From: Myxocyprinus asiaticus
Taxonomy: Eukaryota > Chordata > Actinopteri > Cypriniformes > Catostomidae
Reading direction: 5' to 3'
Assembly (NCBI RefSeq): GCF_019703515.2
Contig: NC_059372.1
Location: 25,022,931 to 25,086,930, forward strand
DNA length: 64,000 nt
Program-made: the position numbers and the translations under genes
Shown here: one piece after another, positions 32,219-42,879 of the stretch
How the letters are laid out: each line of letters starts with the position of its first letter
Numbering within the stretch: position 1 is the first letter of the stretch
Notes under the pieces: model-generated
What the model was told of the DNA's origin: nothing
What the model saw: the letters and a program-made list of their open reading frames with translations, nothing else
Databases searched by the model: none

Positions 32219-32221
<3 letters not shown>

Positions 32222-32431
32222 ATATTTTGTTTTTCTTTTTTTTTTTTCTCTGTGTATTCTCAAGTTGGACCACAGGGATATTTGTTGAGGGTCAGGGTGG
32301 GGTTAAGGATTGGGAAGGCGAAAGGGAATAATGGGGGTTAAAAGTTGATTTGGTGTATATATGTTTGCTTTTCTGTTTCATGTGTTTGAATCAATAAAAA
32401 GTGTTAATCAGAAAAAAAAAGAAAAAAAAAG

Positions 32432-32594
32432 AACACTGACTCAACCAATGTCTTGAGTTGGGGATGGGACAATCTGTTTGTTCGATCAATGGAAGATGCG
32501 GGGCGCATTTGGAGAGCTGTTTGAAAACAATGTTTATTTTTGCAATTCCGTTTGGTGGCGCTAGTGATGCAGAAATTACTCACTTCAGCTTTAA
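32432..32594. mobile_element. Right-hand fragment of an AGCTGAAG-family MITE
   Basis: CTGACTCAACCAATGTC ... GAAATTACTCACTTCAGCT/TTAA. The left half is missing; the LINE copy 1 tail abuts it. Confidence 0.6.
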
Positions 32595-33334
32595 AGGTTT
32601 TTGGTTCAACCACAAATTAAAATTTTCTCATCATTTACTCACCCTCATGCCATTCCAGATGTGTATCACTTTCTTCTGCTGAACACAAGGATTTTTGGAA
32701 TATCTAAGCTCTGTAGGTCCTTACAATGCAAGTGCATGGTGACCAGAACTCCAAAAGCTCCAAAAAGGAGAGCATAAAAGTAATCCATACAACTCCAGTG
32801 GTTTAATCAATGTCTTCTGAAGTGATTCAGTTGGTTTTGGGTGAGAGCAGAGTCCAAAATGTAACTCCTTTTTCACTGTATATCTTCTCATTGCAGTCTC
32901 TAGACATGATCATGATTTCAAGCTCGAGTACACTTCCTAGAACTTAACACATGCGCAGAGTGCTAGATGGCGCTATAGGAAGTGTAATCGAGCTTGAAAT
33001 CATGATCACCAAGGAGGCTGCTGTCAAGATGTAAAGTGAAAAGGGAGTTACATTTTGGTTTGTTCTCACTCAAAACCAACTGGATCGCTTCACAAGACAT
33101 TGATTAAACCACTGGAGTCTTATGGATTTATTTTATGCTGCCTTTATTTGCTTTTTGGAGATTTTTGAATTCTGGTCACCATTCACTTGCATTGTATGGA
33201 CCTACAGAGCTGAGATAGTCTTCTAAAAAACTTTGTTTATGTTCAGCAGAAGAAAGAAAGTCATACACATCTGGGATGGCATGAGGGTGAGTAAATGATG
33301 AGAGAATTTTCATTTTTGGGTGAACTATCCCCCT
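32591..33334. mobile_element. AGGGATAG-family foldback MITE (centre type 2)
   Basis: Left end decayed and joined at a shared TTAA; right end GGGTGAACTATCCCCC without TTAA. The centre contains CACATGCGCAGAGTGCTAGA. Confidence 0.83.
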
Positions 33335-33335
33335 T

Positions 33336-33588
33336 TCTTCCATTGGTTGTACAAACAGATAATCCTGCAAACTCACACCATTGGTTGAACCATTGTTTCT
33401 TAATCAGTTTGGTCAGGATGCTTAAACCAATGAATGTTCAATAGCGACATTGAGCCACATGCAGTGTTACACTTTTGGGTGAAATCAACCTATGAATAAC
33501 TTACAGTTCACTTATAGTTGCACATTATAGATGCCAGGATAGAAAAAAATAATTTGAACACTGATACAATTTCACACATCAGCTTTAA
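33336..33588. mobile_element. Second right-hand fragment of an AGCTGAAG-family MITE
   Basis: Ends TTCACACATCAGCT/TTAA and contains CATTGGTTGAACC and TTGAACACTGATAC, resembling the right part of the copy at 18156. Confidence 0.5.
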
Positions 33589-33805
33589 AGTCAACATGAA
33601 GCATTGTTCGCAACCCATTTTACTTCTGTAATTTTGTGACATATTTGTGAAACAGAATATTGAAAGCAAAAATACAATAGATTATAAAGACAAACATTTT
33701 TCAACTTTGGAATAATTTTCACCAACAAATTACTCACAATAAGCAGGAACATGTATTAATAAGGTACTGTAAATAGGCTCAGCACTGATTTCATGTTGAC
33801 TTTAA
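33585..33805. mobile_element. TTAA-flanked MITE of the AGTCAACATGAA family
   Basis: TTAA/AGTCAACATGAA ... TTCATGTTGACT/TTAA, 221 bp including both TTAA sites. Its left TTAA is shared with the neighbouring fragment. Confidence 0.8.
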
Positions 33806-34039
33806 ACTGTCCAGGGAAATTCAAGTTTACTAATGGCAGCTGAGTGAAAATGTTACATTCCTTAATAGTGTGTGGCAGATCAAGGCTTGCCTTACCAGCT
33901 GAATCCTCACACAACCACTCCTCCCACATTTACAGGGAAAGGCTCCCGGCATGTATCAGAACAACACAACTCAACTATGAGGAATGACTGAAAGGTGATA
34001 TTGAGAAATGTTCTGAAGAAACTTTAGAACAGGTTTATT

Positions 34040-34320
34040 TAAAAGCAATAGTTTACAAAAAAAATAAATATTCTGTCATAATTTACTCACCCTCATATTA
34101 TTCCAAATTTGTATGACTTTCTTTCTTCCATGGAACACAAAAAGGTGGCAGAATATTAGTCTCAGTCACCATTCAGTTTCATTGTATGGAACAGAAGTAT
34201 GCAATTAAAGAGGATGGCGACTGAGACTAACATATTGCTTCATATCTCTGTTTATGTTTCATGAAAGAAATAAAGTCATACAGGTTTGGAACAACATGAG
34301 GGTGAGTAAATGATGATAGA
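34040..34320. mobile_element. AGGGATAG-family MITE, short subfamily, eroded ends
   Basis: AATAGTTTACAAAAAAAA, then CTCACCCTCATATTATTCC and the matching arm AACATGAGGGTGAGTAAATG. Confidence 0.7.
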
Positions 34321-34463
34321 AGACCAGCATAGCTGATTTGTAGTTGGGATGTTGGCATACTTGTATACCCACCAGTCATCTTAAAGACCCTGTAAAATCA
34401 CGATTAAAGTTTTGCTGCTTATAGATTATATCTATTAGCTTTAAGTTCATCTATTTGCTAGTG

Positions 34464-34870
34464 CAGTAGTTCTCAAGCTTTTTGATTCCAAGGCCCCCAA
34501 GGTAGGCTATTAGATGTTAATATTATAAGATATTTCCTCAGATACTTCTACTGAAATGACAAAGCTTGTTTTTCAAAGTTTTTTAATGTAAGAAACTACT
34601 AGTGTAAATAGATTAAAACAATTAATCATGATAAATGTTGTGATTCCAGAAATGTCTAGAACTGTACGTTCTTCATAAAAATCAATCTGTTAAAGGGAGT
34701 TATTAAAAAAACTTTTTTTTTTTTGTATTTTCATTAAGTTTAATTATAATAATTATATAAAAATTATAATAATCTACCTTATTTTAAATAATTTTAAGAG
34801 ATCTTAAGGCCCCCCTGGAAGTGTGCTGAGGCCCCCTAGTGGGTCCCGACCCCCTGGTTGAGAACCACTG
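34464..34870. mobile_element. hAT-like MITE with 8-bp target duplication
   Basis: Ends CAGTAGTTCTCAA / TTGAGAACCACTG; flanks TGCTAGTG (34456-34463) and TGCCAGTG (34871-34878) differ at one position. Confidence 0.85.
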
Positions 34871-34879
34871 TGCCAGTGT

Positions 34880-37800
34880 ACTTCTAAACACTGACAAAAT
34901 TTGTTTTCAGAAGATAAAAGCATTTCAAATCTGCAGTCTCTTCCGGCTAAAAAGACTCAGGAACATCCATGATGTCACAAAGAGGTTGAGAAACCTCTTC
35001 TGAACAAATAACCCTAACCCCTTCTAGAACAAGAATCTGAAGCTCTCATAGTGGAGGGTTATTGTCTTAGAAGGGAATAGGGCATAGGAATGATCACTTT
35101 GGAATGGGATGCGCCAACACGGAAGTTAGAGGAGAGGAAAGTTGCTTACGTTTATTTATGTTTTTTTTGTGCATCCGGAGATTTCTTGGGATGTACAGCT
35201 CGAGTATGTGTTCTTCATTCTTTATGTTCAGTGTATTGTGATTCAGAACATGGATATATTATCTTTTAATCGCTTGTTTCTCATTCATCTGCATTATACT
35301 TGCACAATGGCTCCAGCCTCATCCTAAGTGAAGACCGCAATGTGCAGTGTGCATTTGTGGGCTGGTTATGGATTAATATTGTCAGTTAGATCATCGTTCG
35401 GTTCTCTGGAAAAGCCGGCCAATATTGAGGTGGAAAGGGGTGTGTCTGTGGCTGTAAACTAAAAGCCTGTTGGCTATTTTTAAAAATGGGACGAGTCTTT
35501 CAACATGTACAGCCCCCACTTCCTGTTTTAGTAGGAAATACATCAAAACGCCAAATTGAACTGCGCTCATCAAGGCACTTCAGGGGACTTTAACAAGCTT
35601 AACCAACAGACTACCTTGGTCAAGCAGCTCCACATGAAAGGCCATGCAAGTTGGCCAGACTCAAGTTTCATGGTGAACAACATGGCTGTGCTGGTCCAGC
35701 ACCAAACCAGCAATTAATCTGCATGGACCAGCAAGAAAATTCAAGCTGATCTTTTCAGCTCAGTCAACCAACATATGCATTATAGTACAGTTTTTGCAAT
35801 GTCTTAATAAGATGTATTTAACATAAAGTACTTGCCTGAATAGACAAAGACAAATAGAATCTGTCCCAATTCACTCTGAGAGAGCACCACAAGACTGAAT
35901 GGTTGAGAGTAAAGCACACAGTAAAAACTGTGTACTTCAGGTCCCTACATGGACTACAATGAATGCCACGGCTCCCACCAACACCAAGCCACCTTTCAAA
36001 CAAATAACACAGGCATCACCTTGGACACAGGAACAATGACAGAAGCATCTAGATTTCCACACATACAGTATTAACTCTCCATGCACACTCAGCTTACAGT
36101 CATTTTCCCTCTTAAACACTGTTATCTCCCTCCACTTCCTGTTTGAGTCACTATTTAACCCATTAATCAATACACTAGACAGCAGATGACATGAAGAAAG
36201 ACCAGCGTTTCATATAAAGTATTGGCGATAGTGGCAGAAGGAGCCTCATTAGAAAAATGACCTACAGGAGCGATTTGATTCAAAATGGTTAACTGTGTAC
36301 TGCTGATACAGTCTGAAATATCATGGACAGGACATGAGATTGGGCTGATATTTACATGTCTGATTACCTGTTCAAACATTTTTCATGTCACAAATGAAAC
36401 ACAGAGAAAGTCATCCACTGTTACTGTCAGGTGAAATATGGCTTTGTTTGTTTTTATCCACCCCACTAAGTTTTTCTCTGTGATCATGAAACCCTATTTA
36501 TGTCTGTCTTTTTATCTATCCTTATTTAGGCTTTTTATTTAACATGACAGGTAGTCAATCAGGATATATACTATCTCTCAAAACTGCACTATTGTTGTCT
36601 CATAAGAGACCAGAATATTATTCATATAAGATCAGCACTATTTAGGAATATGCATATTGCAAAAGTATAAAATACACTTTCTCCATAACTGAATTTGGAA
36701 AATGTTCTTTAATATGAGCCCAATACATTCATCAGACAGTTATAATGACCAGACTGACTATGCATACTAAAATTTGCCTCATTTTTAATATATTATAAAT
36801 GTGTAATTCCATCACCCTCACTTGCCCCCCAATGAGCTTATATTGCATTGTCATATTTTCATGTTAAACAACATAAGCAGCGCTATATTTTTACCTCTTG
36901 TTCCAAAGAAAGACTTACTCAGTAACCTGGTTTACCTTAAATGTCACCCTCTGATATTGTCCTTATTGATCACAGGCAATCAATGTAAGTCCATAGTCAT
37001 CATGTGTGCTCCCATCTTTGCGCAGTGCAGCCATCTGTGAATCTGCTGCTGATGACAGCACTATTTCTTCTTCAAAAAGCACAGAAATTATAAAGAGCTC
37101 ATTGCAATTGTTTTCTTTAACTGAGGAACAAGTTCTGAGACACCCAGTGCATGAACTGACAAGGATTCTCCTACAGATATCAAACTATTCTCCTCTATTA
37201 TTTTCCTGAGTCCCTCCCTTTTTCCTTTCTTTGCACTCCCTTCTTCCCCCTGCTGTACATCAGGAGAAAGCCTCCATGCAGCATGCAAATACTCACAGAT
37301 CCAACCAGCCAATGGCAGATGTTCAAGCCAGCAACCCCACCAATCACAAAACAGCAACTCTTTCAATAGTTCCATGCTGTTGGGGGTAGGCACAGCTTTC
37401 AAGGAAAAGACGTCAGGGACATTAATATGCTCATCTTGAGGTGCCCAATATGCTGCCAGCACTAAAAAAAAACTCCCTCTTCTTAGCCTATGCTATATTG
37501 CAATGATGTCCCAACAAATATATAAGTTCACACTGTCACCAATTGTGTGAAGTACTCAAAACTTAGACGCTCTGGTGCTTGTTCAGGTCTTTTCCCCACA
37601 AACAGGAAATGTGAATCAAACAGCTGTTGAAAGTAGATACAATATCTGTGTTTCTCACACTGTAGAATAAGAGACAACCCTTTTGTTTTTATAAAAATTA
37701 GCCTTATTTTTTAAATTATACAAAAGGGAGTTTTCCTTTCCCATAGAAGTTATTCTATGTAATGTGAAGGTGAAATATTCAGATTTCCTCAAAATTATAT

Positions 37801-38049
37801 TGAAAGTAATGTAATAAATATTCCTTATAGATCATATTAGACATTTTTTATTATTTAATTTTTCCCCTTAAGTGATTTGTAATGTTGGTTTCTTGCACCA
37901 AAAACATGAGCATTTTCCTTTCCCTCGTGCACCCTGACCCACTATATAAAACAGGCTGTTTTTGCAACTTTATCTTTAAGACCTTTGTTATGACTGGTTA
38001 ACCTCTTTGGATGAAAAATGAGAAACTGGGCTGTAAAAGCATGCATTGT
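34880..38049. other. AT-rich non-coding stretch, arhgef10l 5' intron or intergenic
   Basis: No convincing gene. One open frame on the minus strand (37462-37088) contains two ATTGG boxes and a good donor (see findings). Otherwise only short random frames and old unclassifiable repeats. Confidence 0.5.
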
Positions 38050-38760
38050 GACATGTTCACAAAGCAATCTGCGCTAAAATGTGCCTTAGAACCTGCTTAA
38101 ATCTTCTAATCTATTTAGACCCAAATTAAACCCTACTTTTGATCATAGAACCTACATATAACTTGGAACCCATCTAAGCCGTACCTACTGTAGGACATAT
38201 TTAGAATATAGCTATACTTATAACTTGGAGCCAAATGCAAACCTACTTCGATATTGGAACCTCCTTTAGAACTTGGGACTGGGATCTAAGAATCTACTTT
38301 GATTTCAGGGCCATGGAACCTACTCAAAAAACCTATTAAAAATTATGTAGAAATTGGAACATAATTGGAATACACTTGGATCTTTAAGCCTACTTTTATA
38401 GAGCTTTTCCATGGCCGAACGATGCTGAACACGGTGAGTAACGGTATCAGTAGCATTTCCACTTGAGCATGGTTCGGTGCGATTGCAAATTGTTCCCGGC
38501 CTGGATTTCTTAGCACGGTTAGCTAACCGTACTCAGGACAGAAAATTGTTCTGGTGGAACATCTTTAGTGATGTGGCGACAAACGATTGGCCATTTGCTC
38601 AGTCCATTCTAAACTTGATTTTGTAGCACCACAGTGGAAATAGAAACTGTAACCGCGTCAGATATCTGCAATACAGACACATTTACAAAGCAATCTCCAC
38701 TGAAATATGCCTTAGAACCAACATAAATATTATATCCTATTTAAATCTGACAACCTATGT
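38050..38760. repeat. Degenerate direct repeat with an inserted inverted-repeat element
   Basis: TTCACAAAGCAATCTGCGCT (38056) and TTTACAAAGCAATCTCCACT (38690) begin two similar stretches of about 70 bp. Between them lie GGAACCTACTT-like units and an element at about 38400-38650 beginning GAGCTTTTCCATGGCCGAAC. Confidence 0.5.
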
Positions 38761-39045
38761 AGACAGTGACAATAATTTTCTTCCTGGTGATTGACAGAAG
38801 CTGGCTACATATTTAAAATAATACAAATAAAAAACATGGTTCATTAAAAATATAACACTATCTTTTTGCTGAAAAAGCAATTTTTTGACCAGCCTAAAAT
38901 CTGTGAAAAGCTGGAGACCATAAAAATATGAGACTCAAAGCCTTGCCCACCAATAAACTGGGATAGCAACTTTTGTCCTACTATTGAGGCAGAAATATTA
39001 TCTAGGATTGCAAAAATAATGGGTTTTTATGAAACTTATAATCTG

Positions 39046-39460
39046 CCAATTTTAAATAAATAAATGCAGTGAAATAATTAACCATTTCATTTCTACGAAG
39101 TTTCTGCAAAATATGTCAAAATTAAAAATAAAATAATATAATTCAAATTTTATTTTATTTTCATTTTCAGTTTAATTAAAAACTAAAATGCAATTGATGA
39201 TTTGACATTCCATTTTTACTGCAAACTTGAGGCAAGACTGCCAATATTAAAATTAACAGGCAAAAGTGAAAAAAATATTCCAAAGCATTTTGATCTTTGA
39301 ACCTTCTAGCAATTACATTTTAATTTTAGAAAGATGAACCAATAAATTAAAAACAAATGGTGTTTTGATTATCTTTCAGTATTAAAAATTGAGGCAAGGA
39401 AAATAAAAATCACAGAAAAACAAAAACAGAAACGTTTTGATTTTTCAATGTGTTATGCGT
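39046..39460. repeat. Left arm of a large diverged inverted repeat
   Basis: CTGCCAATTTTAAATAAA, CAATTACATTTTAATTTTAG and GGCAAGGAAAATAAAAATCA occur in the same order, reverse-complemented, in the right arm (42490-42612 and 48408-48620). The left arm has an extra block near 39110-39290. Confidence 0.65.
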
Positions 39461-40413
39461 ACTAGACCGCTGTAGGCAAAACACGCATGTGTCACCTACA
39501 CCCACACTTTTTAATTAATAATGTTTAGCGTGCTCTTGAGACATCTGTTAATTGGATGCAATGTCATATAAAAGTCCAAATATGTCCTCATGCTCCCAGA
39601 GCAGAGAAAAGCACTCCTCAACGGAAAGAGCACTTTACAGTTTTGCTTTGGGTCCATGATAATCTTGTTGTCTTCATCATATGGTTGCATCACACTTTTT
39701 AAAGGGAAGCAGGCTTTTGTTTTCTAATTTATCAGCTAATTTTCTAACACTGGACATCGCTCTGTCAAAAACTGTGCTATTCCACAAGGAATTCCACACA
39801 GCAGTTGGATCAAAGAAAGAGAAAGGGGCCACTAAAACAAAAAAAGCTAGACGCAGTGTCACGAAAAGAGCACCCTCGAGAGCAGACATCGAGGGTTAAT
39901 TTAACTTAATTAATTAGTTGTTATTAACATAGCACGGGCTTTACCTTGGTCATCCTTACCCATCAGTATGAGCTTCTGAGCACCCACAGGAAGTCGCATA
40001 CAGCAGAAAGTGTGACTCCATTGAACTGACTCAATTTAGACATCTTAATAAAGAAAAAAATCCACTTGGCTCAAAAAATTTACCTCCTCAGTTTAAAAGG
40101 CATGACAACTCTGGGTATAACAAAGGAAAGCTAAAACAATAAGCCTATAATATATGAAAGCTAAAATAGATGTCAGGGTCAAAACGCTCTAAGCAGATCC
40201 ACATGACAGTGGGCACTCTCGTTTTCATTTGGTTACGCTTCAGCACAATTAAAACTTGCACAATTGCTAGTGCAAGCATTAGCCCTCTCAAACCCTGATT
40301 ATATTCCTGAGACACAAAAATAGAACCGTTTATTTCTACTCTAAATGCAGCCATAAATTATAATTATTCAGAAATCAGAGATTTTTGGTTCAAAAAGTAA
40401 CAATGTAGTTTGA
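39461..40413. other. Non-coding stretch without recognisable features
   Basis: Short frames on both strands overlap one another and match no family I know. Confidence 0.5.
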
Positions 40414-40421
40414 ATCAGCAG

Positions 40422-41791
40422 CAGGGTCCGAAATTAACTTTTTAGCCCACCAGTCAAGGTGGCTTGTAGATTAAAACATTTACCAGCCAGTTAGATTTCT
40501 TATATTTATTATTATTATTAGTGGATTTTACAGACATGAGAGACATAAAAAAATACAGTATGCAAGTTTAAAGAGAACTGCTTTTTTAAAGAATTATATA
40601 TTGTTTTATTATTTATGAAATATTTAATTGCCAGATAGTCCATTTATAATTATTTTTCTGATTATTTATTAATTACAACAAAACTAAATTTGTATTTTAA
40701 ACTACATGTTGTAATATGAATGAAGAGTAAGTAACTCTCATGAGTCTCATGAGTAACACATAACATACAGATCTTGGTTTATTTGGAGTGAGTCAATTAA
40801 TTCAGTCAGCTACAACTGATTCATAAGTCTTTTTGTTTCACTAAATACAGTCGGCTCATAGATTTACTGCTAACTAGGGATGTCCTCATACCATTTTTTT
40901 TAGAACGATATCAACAGTTTATTTCAATGTTATCATCAAAAATGTGTTTAAATAAATTAATATAATCAAAACTTTAATAAAAAGAAAATAGAAGAATTCA
41001 TTTTCAACATAACACTATTATTTTTATCAAATGAGGTGGTTTTATTCAGAATCTCACAGCACAATCCAAAATACATCATTTGAGTTATTTTTGTCAAATA
41101 AAGTGCTGCATGGCAGAGCATCACAGGTGTGAGACGTTGCTTAAATATTATACAATTACTATTGATTTATTATAATTATTATTAGTAGTAGTAGTATTAC
41201 AGTGAATATTACTTAACTATACAGTAGTGATATATTTCTGTGGTACTTTTTTCCATTTAAATTGAGCTTTTATTTTAAAGCCCTTTCCATTTTTGTGTTT
41301 TAACTGAAGTTTTCACCTACAGAAAAGCTGGTTGCTACATAACTCAAAATGATTATTGAACTGCAAACAGCTGCTATTTAATTAAACAAATATGTAGTCT
41401 GAATGAACTGAATTAGCGCTCTGTTCGCGGTAATCTGCTACAAACAGAGTCGTGTGAGTGTGAGCCACGGAGCTCGTAAGAGCAGCCGGCTTCAACACAA
41501 CACCAGTTCCACACAAACAAGTACATGAGCGCGGTATCCCTACTGCTAACTGAGACATTTGATAAGCAGCAGGACTAGCTAATGAGAGCCGATCCATGTA
41601 AAGACCTGCAACCTTACTGACTGAAGACCTACAGAACCCCCTTGATGACAAAACTGGAACATGTTACATTATTTTACAAGCTGACACAAACTAACAAAAA
41701 AGCACCCGCCAAAGTGGCATATGACACCGCAAAAGCCAAATAAAACATTTACCCGCATTTGGTGCTTATTGGATGTTTATTCTGGACCCTG
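40422..41791. mobile_element. hAT-like non-autonomous element, about 1.4 kb
   Basis: Ends CAGGGTCCGAAATTAAC / TTCTGGACCCTG; flanks ATCAGCAG and CTTAGCAG match at six of eight positions. Interior has no transposase-like frame. Confidence 0.75.
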
Positions 41792-41808
41792 CTTAGCAGC
41801 ATGTAATT

Positions 41809-42252
41809 GTTTTTTTTGTTTTTTTTATCCCCTTTTCTCCCCAATTTGGCATGCCTAATTCCCACTACTTACTAGGTCCTCGTGGTGGAGTGGTTACTCA
41901 CCTCAATCCGGGTGGCGGAGGACAAGTCTCAGTTGCCTCTGCTTCTGAGACAGTCAATCTGCGCATCTTATCACGTGGCTTGCTGTGCATGACACCGCAA
42001 AGACTCACAGCATGTGGAGGCTCATGCTATTCTCCGCGATCCACGCACAACTTACCAAGCGCCCCACTGAGAGCAAGAACCACTAATCGCGACCACGAGG
42101 AGGTTACCCCATGTGACTCTACCCTCCCTAGCAACTGGGCCAATTTGTTTGCTTAGGAGACCTGGCTGGAGTTACTCAGCACACCCTGGATTCGAACTCA
42201 CGACTCCAGGGGTGGTAGTCAGCGTCAATACTCGCTGAGCTACCCAGGCCCC
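41809..42252 (-). mobile_element. tRNA-derived SINE with 14-bp target duplication
   Basis: Minus-strand head GGGTAGCTCAGCGAG (A box) and GAGTTCGAATCC (B box). Flanks AGCAGCATGTAATT (41795-41808) and AGCAGCATCTAATT (42253-42266) differ at one base. Its target overlaps the right-hand target duplication of the hAT-like element. No SINE-specific protein frame. Confidence 0.88.
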
Positions 42253-42879
42253 AGCAGCATCTAATTTAACAATTATTTGTTATTTGAATGGCATCAAATG
42301 ACAAAAATGTTTAAAAAACACCAGATAAATGTGACGTTTATTAGAATGGACACAGGGTCTAAAAAGGTTAGATTAGAACGCAAATTTGTCAAGTTCTCAC
42401 CTGAAATATGAAATATGCGGCATCTGATGGCTGTAAGCACTTAAATTTGGCCAAAACATTAGTGCAAAAATTAGTTAAACTTTGGGTATCAACTTTCTGT
42501 GTAATAGTTTAAGCATAAAACATGGAAAAATCAAGCAATATTTTGTTTTTGTTTTCCTGTGAATTTTCTTTTCCTTGCCGCAAAGGAGAAAAGTTAAAAT
42601 GACTCTTTTTCTTTTTCGATGAAATTTTTTTTTATTGATTCAACCATTAAATATATACATAGCAGAACACACATATACGTAATCAATATACAACCCCCAC
42701 TATCCACCCCCAATCCCCCACCCGACCCCCAACAACACCCCAGTGGTCACACAACCATAGACACACAACAAAAAGAATTTAATTAATTAATACAAAATAA
42801 AAATAAAATAAAATAAATAAAACAATTACACACATAAAACCCCTACACCTCTCTCTCAACTGTCCCTCCCCGAGAGCCC

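Larger units (their letters stand above)
26053..32431 (+). mobile_element. L1/Tx1-type LINE, copy 1, degraded, with internal deletions
   Basis: 5' end GGTGACGCCATGC resembles the 5' end of copy 2. ORF1-like region from ATG 26186, ORF2-like region from 27976, 3' end AATCAATAAAAAGTGTTAATC plus A-rich tail to 32431. A separate TA-flanked element is inserted in its 3'UTR (31584-32141). No target-site duplication could be found; the right flank is the interior of a TTAA MITE and the left flank is not its other half, so the insertion site has been rearranged. It lies in the arhgef10l 5' intron, antisense to the gene. Confidence 0.88.

Noticed and set aside
37088..37462. A 124-codon minus-strand frame as an independent gene
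   Set aside because: No recognisable domain. Kept only as a weak first-exon candidate because of its donor site and ATTGG boxes.
41851..42156. A 101-codon plus-strand frame, and similar frames at 62041-62514
   Set aside because: They lie entirely within antisense SINE copies; no family match.
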